A program made the position numbers and the translations under genes. Under the pieces are notes generated by a model. That model searched no databases. It was given only the letters and a program-made list of their open reading frames with translations, and was not told the origin of the DNA. This document shows positions 21,422 to 26,428 of a stretch of DNA of 64,000 nucleotides, one piece after another (the stretch's first letter is position 1; every line of letters starts with the position of its first letter). Source of the DNA: JBDIAG01 sp963835085 (GTDB taxonomy: Bacteria > Actinomycetota > Actinomycetes > Actinomycetales > CAWJMD01); NCBI GenBank assembly GCA_963835085.1, contig CAWIED010000001.1, positions 1,860,001 to 1,924,000 of the forward strand. Reading direction: 5' to 3'.

Positions 21422-22297
21422 ATGCAACGAAATAATGTACCTACCAATGACGGATTAGTACTTATGCATTTGGAATGGATGCGGGCGCGCGGAATGGCTC
21501 AAGGAAGCATTCGAGCGCGCAAGTCATTGCTCAAGCGGTTGGAGGAATTTGCGGAGGTCAACCCGGCTGGTGTCACGCACAGTCACGTCGAGTCATACCT
21601 AGCGATGCGCCGAACGGGTGAAGGGAAGTCGGGCGGGACGATCTCGGACTCGACCTACGCCAACGACGTGAGCGGGCTCAAGAACTTCTTCGGGTGGCTC
21701 CAGCGCTTCAACTACCGCATGGACGACCCCACTGCGCGAGTGGATCGAGGGCGTCTCAATCGCACGATCGTGCAGCCGATCCCTGACCCGACGCTGTCTG
21801 ACGTGCTCGATGGCGCCGAAGGTGATGACTTGGTCATGCTGTGCCTGGCCGCCTTCGCCGGCCTGCGCGCCTGTGAGATCGCCGATCTGACATGGGGCGA
21901 TGTAGACGAGGTGGGCGGCACGATCTACGTGCGCAAGGGCAAGAACGGGAAGCCGAGAATCGTCCCGCTGACACAGCCCGTGCGCGACGCCCTCCTGACA
22001 CTCCCCTGGCGCTCGGGACAAATCATCCGGCGTCGCGACGGCAGGGGTCGAACGACGGCAAACCTGGTCACGAAGCGCGCCCAGCGCATCCTCGGCGGTC
22101 GGGTCAATGGCGGCCACTCTCTCCACCAGTTGCGACACCGGTGGGCGTCGGCCGCCTATCAGGCCACCAAAGATATTCGGGCAGTGCAGGAGGGTCTGGG
22201 CCATAGCTCGGTATCCACGACTGCGATCTACGTCAAGCCCGGCGCTGAGGCCCTCCGGCTGGCTGCCGATGCGGCTGCGGTCCTGCGGGTCGCCTGA
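21422..22297 (+). CDS. Tyrosine recombinase / phage integrase (first of two)
   Basis: About 291 residues. A SAM-like N-terminal DNA-binding domain (LVLMHLEWMRARGMAQGSIRARKS) precedes the catalytic domain with Arg in GLRACEIADLTWGDV, a Lys-turn RKGKNGKPRIVPL, the His-x-x-Arg box HQLRHRWAS, the second His in GHSSVSTTAIY and the nucleophile Tyr directly after. All five catalytic residues are present. ATG 21422 follows GAGGAG at 21405-21410. As the outermost gene it is the best candidate for the integrase proper. The sequence just upstream (21380-21460) is AT-richer than its surroundings. Confidence 0.93.
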   Translation: MQRNNVPTNDGLVLMHLEWMRARGMAQGSIRARKSLLKRLEEFAEVNPAGVTHSHVESYLAMRRTGEGKSGGTISDSTYANDVSGLKNFFGWLQRFNYRMDDPTARVDRGRLNRTIVQPIPDPTLSDVLDGAEGDDLVMLCLAAFAGLRACEIADLTWGDVDEVGGTIYVRKGKNGKPRIVPLTQPVRDALLTLPWRSGQIIRRRDGRGRTTANLVTKRAQRILGGRVNGGHSLHQLRHRWASAAYQATKDIRAVQEGLGHSSVSTTAIYVKPGAEALRLAADAAAVLRVA

Positions 22298-22324
22298 TGT
22301 TTCGTTCCAGACAGAATGAAACAT
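22297..22324. repeat. Inverted repeat between the two recombinase genes
   Basis: ATGTTTCGTTC and GAATGAAACAT form 11-bp arms with one mismatch and a 6-base centre. It starts at the stop codon of the first recombinase. Possible roles are a recombinase arm or core site, or a transcript hairpin. The direct repeat GGCATTATC lies just downstream, at 22338 and 22358. Confidence 0.45.
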
Positions 22325-22354
22325 TTGGTGCTCTGGAGGCATTATCATGACGCT

Positions 22355-23170
22355 ATGGCATTATCTGAGATTCTCGACGCGTGGGCACGTGACGCTCGGG
22401 CCGCCGGCCTGTCGGAGTGCACGATCGAGGGCCGGCGTTACACCCTTGGCGTCCTCATGAAGGACTGCGACCCGCTCGCGGCCACGCGGGACGATCTGGT
22501 GGAATGGCTGGCTGGCCTTGCAACCCGGGGCGTCGCCAAATCGAGCCGTGCAACCTATCGATCTCGCGTCATGGCCTTCTACCGATGGATGGTCGAAACT
22601 GGGCGACGAGCCGATGACCCGTCGGCGGCACTCTTGAGGCCGCGAGTCCCCCGCTCCCAGCCGCGCCCACTCACGCCCGCAGAGGTGGGGCGAATGGTGG
22701 ACATCTCGACCGGCCGCGCGCACGCCTTTGTCATCCTGGCGTGCTTCGAGGGCTTGCGCGTCCACGAGATCGCGAAGGTCAGGGGCGAGCATGTGCATGG
22801 CGGCGAGCTGCGCGTCCTTGGCAAGGGTGGATCTGATGCTACGGTTCCACTCCACCCACTGGCGGCAGAGCTTGTTCGGTCGATGCCACCACAGGGCTTC
22901 TGGTTCCCCGGACCAGACTCTGGCCACGTCAGCCGAGTGTCGGTCGGCAACGCGATCAAGCGCGTCATGGTAGCCACTGGCGCCAGTGGCACGCCGCACG
23001 CCTGTCGGCACTTCTATGGCACGCAGGTGCTTAGGGCGTCTGGCGGCAACCTCCGTGTAGCCCAGCGCGCGCTACGGCATGCGGACGTCCGGTCGACCGC
23101 CATCTACACCCAGATCGCCGACGACGCGCTACGCAATGCCATTGGTGGCATATCCACCGCAATCAACTAA
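22355..23170 (+). CDS. Tyrosine recombinase (second of two)
   Basis: A 271-residue tyrosine recombinase, complete and only distantly similar to its neighbour. Catalytic residues: Arg in EGLRVHEIAKV, Lys in VLGKGGSDATVPL, His-x-x-Arg in TPHACRHFYGTQ, then LRHADVRSTAIYTQ with the second His and the Tyr. ATG 22355 starts at the conserved N-terminal helix (ALSEILDAWARDARAAG). It follows the first recombinase by 57 bases on the same strand, so the pair is likely co-expressed. It could act with the first enzyme as a heteromeric XerC/XerD-like pair, or act as excision factor or invertase. These roles are inference. Confidence 0.9.
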   Translation: MALSEILDAWARDARAAGLSECTIEGRRYTLGVLMKDCDPLAATRDDLVEWLAGLATRGVAKSSRATYRSRVMAFYRWMVETGRRADDPSAALLRPRVPRSQPRPLTPAEVGRMVDISTGRAHAFVILACFEGLRVHEIAKVRGEHVHGGELRVLGKGGSDATVPLHPLAAELVRSMPPQGFWFPGPDSGHVSRVSVGNAIKRVMVATGASGTPHACRHFYGTQVLRASGGNLRVAQRALRHADVRSTAIYTQIADDALRNAIGGISTAIN

Positions 23171-23201
23171 TCTCACAGCAATCACACAGGGAGGGAAACC
23201 C

Positions 23202-23816
23202 ATGAAATTCAATCCGCCGCCGAACTGGCCCGCCCCACCCGAGGGCTGGACGCCGACGCCCGGCTGGCAGCCCGACCCGTCATGGCCCGCGCCACCGCCC
23301 GGCTGGCAGGTCTGGGTAGACGATGGCCCGGCACTGACTGACACCCTGCTACGGGGGGCTGTTGTCGGCGCGCAGGCGATGTCGAGCGGTTGGCGCGCGT
23401 GGTCGGATGGCAGGCAGGATCGGGCGGCTGAGCGCGCGCTGACCCGGCAAGCCGACGCGGTCACCCAGATGCGCGAGAAGCGACTGCGCAGCCTTGCCGA
23501 CTCGGCGGCGAGGCTGGGCATCAAGATTGACGCTCGGAATGGAGTCGTCGCCAGCGCCAAGGAGCGCCACGCCATGGGCTCGATCCAGGGCGCCAGCGCC
23601 GTGGTCGAGTCTGCTGGACAGGTGCAGCAGCGAATCACTGCGACTCGCCTACTCGCAGTTGGAGTGTTCGCGCTCGCCATCCCAAAGAAGACGTCAGATC
23701 GCGTGGTGTTCATCGTGATCGAAGGAGAGGGGTTCGCCTTCTCTGTGGAAGTCCCCTCAAGGCGAGAGGCCGATGCGCACCGATGGGTGCGCGAGTTCAA
23801 CGCGGCTGCGCACTAG
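23202..23816 (+). CDS. Phage protein with a Trp/Pro repeat head and C-terminal PH-like segment
   Basis: A 204-residue protein, not recognised as a named family. Residues 4-37 repeat a W-P-x-P-P-x-G-W unit four times (PPNWPAPPEGW, TPTPGWQPDPSW, PAPPPGWQ), a pattern common at the N-termini of actinobacterial and actinophage proteins. The middle is charged and probably helical. The end (RVVFIVIEGEGFAF...READAHRWVREFNAA) resembles the last strand and helix of small bacterial PH-like domains. No signal peptide is seen. AGGGAGGG at 23188-23195 precedes ATG 23202. It sits in the lysogenic arm with secreted neighbours, so it may be a lysogeny-expressed accessory gene. Confidence 0.6.
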   Translation: MKFNPPPNWPAPPEGWTPTPGWQPDPSWPAPPPGWQVWVDDGPALTDTLLRGAVVGAQAMSSGWRAWSDGRQDRAAERALTRQADAVTQMREKRLRSLADSAARLGIKIDARNGVVASAKERHAMGSIQGASAVVESAGQVQQRITATRLLAVGVFALAIPKKTSDRVVFIVIEGEGFAFSVEVPSRREADAHRWVREFNAAAH

Positions 23817-23856
23817 GTCATCACCAACCAGTCAACCAATCAACGTAGAGAGTGAA

Positions 23857-24351
23857 ATGCTCATGAAGAAGCGCACGAAGGTCATCCTCGGCACAGTCGG
23901 GGCACTCGTAGTGGTCGGCGCGATCGGCAGCGTCGTAAACCCGACCCCGAAGGAGGCGCCGAAGCCTGCCGCGACCCATGCGAGCACGCAGGCCGCGCCG
24001 GAAACCGAGACGACCACGGCCGAGCCGGCCGCCGAGTCGGTGCCGGCGACATCGCAAGCTCCGAAGCCCGCACCCGCCACCAAGGCTGGCGTCTCAGACG
24101 GGGACTGGACGGCGACCGACATTCAGGTGAGGGAGTTCTATGGCAAATTCGGTGGCACAGTGCGACTCACGGGCCCGGCGACCGAGGCTGGCACCGTCGA
24201 GCTCTCGGTGCTCAAGGGCGGATCAGTCTCGGGCGTGCTGAACGGATTCATCTCCAAGACCAGTGGCGGCACTCAGACGGTCCAACTGACGTCCATGGAT
24301 GATTACAAGGCGGGTGGCGACAGCTACGACCTCAAGGTAACTGCCCTGTGA
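23857..24351 (+). CDS. Putative secreted or membrane-anchored phage protein
   Basis: About 164 residues. The start MLMKKRTKVILGTVGALVVV is a positively charged tip with one hydrophobic segment (signal anchor), followed by a Pro/Ala/Thr-rich linker (residues about 30-85). A compact C-terminal domain follows (GDWTATDIQVREFYGKF...DDYKAGGDSYDLKV). That domain has the alternating pattern of small extracellular beta domains of the FxLYD type; this assignment is tentative. Anchored surface proteins in the integrase arm often affect superinfection. ATG 23857 or 23863 are both possible. It ends in a GTGA overlap with the next gene. Confidence 0.6.
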   Translation: MLMKKRTKVILGTVGALVVVGAIGSVVNPTPKEAPKPAATHASTQAAPETETTTAEPAAESVPATSQAPKPAPATKAGVSDGDWTATDIQVREFYGKFGGTVRLTGPATEAGTVELSVLKGGSVSGVLNGFISKTSGGTQTVQLTSMDDYKAGGDSYDLKVTAL

Positions 24352-24641
24352 GCACCAAGACCAATGTCGCCCTCGGCGTAGCAGCCGGAATGATGGCGAT
24401 CGGCGTAGGCGCCAACGTCGCACACTGGGTGAGTGCGCCCGAGGCTCCCGTCGGGACGGCCGCACCAACGCACATCTCGCTGTCCCCATCGCCCTTGCCG
24501 AGCAGCTTTGGCGACAACAGGGTGTCATGGGCCGGTGGCGACGACGCGCCCGAAGAAGTGTCAGCGCCGACCGCGTCCAGTCCGGTCCCCACCGATCAGC
24601 CGACCGTCGTGCCGATGAGATCTCGGACGAGTGGGCCGTGA
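24348..24641 (+). CDS. Small membrane-anchored phage protein
   Basis: 97 residues. One hydrophobic segment (NVALGVAAGMMAIGVGANVA) at the N-terminus is followed by a Ser/Pro/Thr-rich extracellular-type tail. GTG 24348 overlaps the previous stop codon (GTGA), so it is translationally coupled to the secreted protein before it. No family was recognised. The two probably act together at the cell surface. Confidence 0.6.
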   Translation: MSTKTNVALGVAAGMMAIGVGANVAHWVSAPEAPVGTAAPTHISLSPSPLPSSFGDNRVSWAGGDDAPEEVSAPTASSPVPTDQPTVVPMRSRTSGP

Positions 24642-24671
24642 CGCTCGACTAATCGCCCGACGATGAAAGCA

Positions 24672-24698
24672 GCCCCCCTCACTCGAAATGAGGGGGGC
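24672..24698 (+). terminator. Rho-independent terminator of the integrase-arm operon
   Basis: GCCCCCCTCA and TGAGGGGGGC form a perfect 10-bp stem with loop CTCGAAA, followed by a pyrimidine-rich CTCTCTGCCTCTTC. It closes the transcript carrying the recombinases and small secreted genes. Confidence 0.8.
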
Positions 24699-24715
24699 CG
24701 CTCTCTGCCTCTTCA

Positions 24716-24745
24716 CTTGTCAGATGACAAGCTATGCGGTAGACT
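24716..24745 (+). promoter_or_regulatory. Strong promoter with overlapping operator palindrome
   Basis: TTGTCA (24717-24722) and TAGACT (24740-24745) are separated by 17 bases, a good sigma-70-type promoter. The -35 box lies inside a perfect palindrome, CTTGTCA-GA-TGACAAG (24716-24731). The same half-sites recur as CTTGTCA at 24750-24756 and TGACAAG at 24771-24777, flanking the ribosome site. This arrangement fits repression by a dimeric phage repressor bound at two places. The repressor is not identified. Confidence 0.7.
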
Positions 24746-24777
24746 TTCACTTGTCAACAACGAAGGGAGGTGACAAG

Positions 24778-24978
24778 ATGGACAAGGACATGCGGCGGAT
24801 GGTGAAGGCGCTCGAAGAGCAGGGGTTCGGCGTCAGGCTGACTCGCCGCGGTCACGTCGCAGTGTCCAAGGATGGGCGTCTCATCGCCACATTCTCCGGC
24901 ACTCCGAGCGACTGGCGGGCCCTGCGCAACGGGCTCGCGGCAGTGAGGCGTCACGGCTTCGCCTGGCCCAAGTCGTGA
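24778..24978 (+). CDS. HicA-like mRNA interferase-fold protein
   Basis: A 66-residue basic protein. The pattern LEEQGFGVRLTRRGHVAVSK...TFSGTPSDWRALRNGLAAVRRHGF matches the double-stranded-RNA-binding-like fold of phage HicA-type toxins, with the catalytic His at position 26 in GHVAV. No HicB antitoxin gene follows, so it may not be a toxin in the usual sense. GAAGGGAGG at 24762-24770 gives a strong ribosome site for ATG 24778. Expression is probably tightly controlled by the operator upstream. A hairpin at 24985-25021 follows. Confidence 0.65.
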   Translation: MDKDMRRMVKALEEQGFGVRLTRRGHVAVSKDGRLIATFSGTPSDWRALRNGLAAVRRHGFAWPKS

Positions 24979-24984
24979 CGTGAC

Positions 24985-25021
24985 GCCCCGCCGGGAGCAC
25001 TCGAACTGCCCCCGGCGGGGC
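24985..25021 (+). terminator. Hairpin after the HicA-like gene
   Basis: GCCCCGCCGGG and CCCGGCGGGGC form an 11-bp perfect stem around a 15-base loop. It lies seven bases after the stop codon. The lack of a T-run leaves termination efficiency open. Confidence 0.6.
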
Positions 25022-25061
25022 ACGGTCCATCATCCCTCGACTATTGACAGGAGAACGCAAG

Positions 25062-25520
25062 ATGACTACCGAATGGGTCGCCACGATCGAGCTTGACGAG
25101 CCCGCTGCCAGCCTCGACAGGATCGACGGGCTGATGGACGCCCTGGCCCCGTGGGACGTCAGCGTGTCCACGTCCGTCGCGGGTCGCACCGCGCTGACGA
25201 TCAGCATGCCGGGCTCGACTCTGGCGCAGGCGTCGCGGACGGCCCTCGCCGTCGTCGCCGAATGTGGCGTGCCGATCGGCATGCACGTGATGACCGAGGC
25301 TGACCGCGACACCCGTCTTGAGTGGGAGGCGGTCCCCGATCTTGTCAGCATCGCCGAGGCCGCCCACATGCTCGGGGTGAGCCGCCAGCGGGTGGACCAG
25401 ATGATCGCCTCCGGCAAGCTGCCCACGCATCGGGTCGGCGGTGTGCGGGTGCTGCCGCGCGCTGCCGTGGGGCGCGCTGCTCCGATCGGCAAGGAACACC
25501 AACCAAGGGGGAGACCATGA
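25062..25520 (+). CDS. Phage DNA-binding protein, excisionase-type helix-turn-helix at the C-terminus
   Basis: A 152-residue protein. The first 85 residues form an unrecognised alpha/beta domain (TTEWVATIELDEPAASL...RTALTISMPGSTLAQ). Residues about 95-140 form an excisionase/MerR-like winged helix (SIAEAAHMLGVSRQRVDQMI then LPTHRVGGVRVLPRAAV). Possible roles are recombination directionality factor for the nearby recombinases, or regulator. CAGGAG at 25048-25053 precedes ATG 25062. It is the first of three overlapping genes ending at the CRISPR-like repeats. Confidence 0.75.
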   Translation: MTTEWVATIELDEPAASLDRIDGLMDALAPWDVSVSTSVAGRTALTISMPGSTLAQASRTALAVVAECGVPIGMHVMTEADRDTRLEWEAVPDLVSIAEAAHMLGVSRQRVDQMIASGKLPTHRVGGVRVLPRAAVGRAAPIGKEHQPRGRP

Positions 25521-25798
25521 GCGAGATGGACGACAACGTGCAGATCTGGGACGACGAGGACGCCACCGTCCGCGCCATCGAAGCCCGCCGCAAGGCACGC
25601 AAAGTCAGCGACGAGGCAGGCAAGATCAGCGACGAGGAACTGCTTGCCAAGGCCGCCGAGGCCGGCGTCACCCCCGAACGGTACGGCGGGATGGAAGGGC
25701 TTCGTGCCGCGTTCGTCGCCGCGCAAGTCGCGCAAAGCACACCCGACGCCTACCGCTCCCGCTACAGCCGCCGCTCCCGCTACAGCCGGGGCTACTGA
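25517..25798 (+). CDS. Small charged phage protein with Arg/Ser/Tyr-rich tail
   Basis: 93 residues, no recognised family. The N-terminal half is acidic and helical (MSEMDDNVQIWDDEDATV). The last 15 residues repeat the unit RSRYSR (YRSRYSRRSRYSRGY), a basic, aromatic tail that could bind nucleic acid. The ATG overlaps the previous stop by ATGA, with GGGGGAGA upstream. It is cotranslated with the two helix-turn-helix genes around it. Confidence 0.65.
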   Translation: MSEMDDNVQIWDDEDATVRAIEARRKARKVSDEAGKISDEELLAKAAEAGVTPERYGGMEGLRAAFVAAQVAQSTPDAYRSRYSRRSRYSRGY

Positions 25799-26217
25799 TG
25801 CCCTTCTACGAGATCGGCGAGTCCAACCTCGCCCCGAAATACACGCACGACTGTACGGAGTTCTACGCCCACGCCGACGCGATCACCGCAGTGACCGGGT
25901 CGGACGACCACTACAACGACGCCGCGGGCCGCTACATCCAGCAGCTCGCGGCCGTCGAGGGCCCGGCGCAGGAGCACGCCCTGGCGATCCTGCGTATCCA
26001 GGCCGACTGGGCCCGGGTGGAAGCACTGGCCGACCAGCACACCGTGGGTGAGCTCGCCGCCCAGCTCCGCGAGGCCGAGGCACAGGTCGACATCATCCGT
26101 GAGGCCAGGGACTGCGCGATCCGGGTGGCCGCCCGGTTCGGGCGCACCGCGTACTCCCTGGCCCCGGAAGCGGGCATTTCGAAGCAAGCGGTAGCGAAGA
26201 TCCTCGCGCGTGGCTAA
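25798..26217 (+). CDS. Coiled-coil protein with C-terminal helix-turn-helix
   Basis: A 139-residue protein. The middle is strongly helical (AAQLREAEAQVDIIREARDC) and probably a coiled coil. The last 30 residues resemble a helix-turn-helix (AARFGRTAYSLAPEAGISKQ then AVAKIL). ATG shares its A with the previous stop (TGATG). The TAA stop at 26215-26217 is followed after about 15 bases by the CRISPR-like repeat array, so the repeats may be the 3' untranslated part of this mRNA. Function unknown. Confidence 0.65.
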   Translation: MPFYEIGESNLAPKYTHDCTEFYAHADAITAVTGSDDHYNDAAGRYIQQLAAVEGPAQEHALAILRIQADWARVEALADQHTVGELAAQLREAEAQVDIIREARDCAIRVAARFGRTAYSLAPEAGISKQAVAKILARG

Positions 26218-26232
26218 GGTGGGACCCGTGGC

Positions 26233-26362
26233 GCCCGCTTTCCCCGCTCTTGCAGGGGTGAGCCAATGTCATGGGTCGCGTGTGACCATTCCCCGCTCCT
26301 GCGGGGATGAGCCGTTGTCTTAGATCGCGACAGACCCGTCCCCGCCCTTGCGGGGGTACGGC
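26233..26362 (+). repeat. Three type I-E CRISPR-like hairpin repeats, 49-bp period
   Basis: Cores start at 26242, 26291 and 26340, exactly 49 bases apart. Copy 2 is CCCCGC-TCCT-GCGGGG followed by ATGAGCC. Copy 1 has CCCCGCTCTTGCAGGGG then TGAGCC. Copy 3 has CCCCGC-CCTT-GCGGGG, but its 3' end drifts to GTACGGC. Stem, loop and the seven-base handle match type I-E repeats. With a 28-base repeat the spacers would be 21 bases, not 32-33. The two spacers also resemble each other (13 of 21 positions, including TGTC and TCGCG), unlike acquired spacers. No cas gene is in the window. Best read as a phage-borne degenerate mini-array or repeat-mimic RNA. Confidence 0.7.
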
Positions 26363-26364
26363 GA

Positions 26365-26392
26365 AAGCCCCCCGCCCGAAGGTGGGGGGCTT
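26365..26392. terminator. Bidirectional terminator after the CRISPR-like repeats and the tail-fibre gene
   Basis: AAGCCCCCC and GGGGGGCTT form a perfect 9-bp stem with a 10-base loop, followed by CGTCTT on the plus strand and a similar pyrimidine tail on the minus strand. It separates the plus-strand lysogeny arm from the minus-strand structural operon. Confidence 0.85.
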
Positions 26393-26428
26393 CGTCTTGG
26401 CATGCATAGTTATGCACAGATTTTGGGC

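Noticed and set aside
24348..24641. Treating this as a lipoprotein
   Set aside because: No lipobox (L-x-x-C) is present after the hydrophobic segment; it looks like a signal anchor instead.
26233..26362. Reading the three hairpin repeats as an ordinary type I-E CRISPR array
   Set aside because: Spacers are 21 instead of 32-33 bases and resemble each other, the last repeat's end is degenerate, and no cas gene is present in the window.
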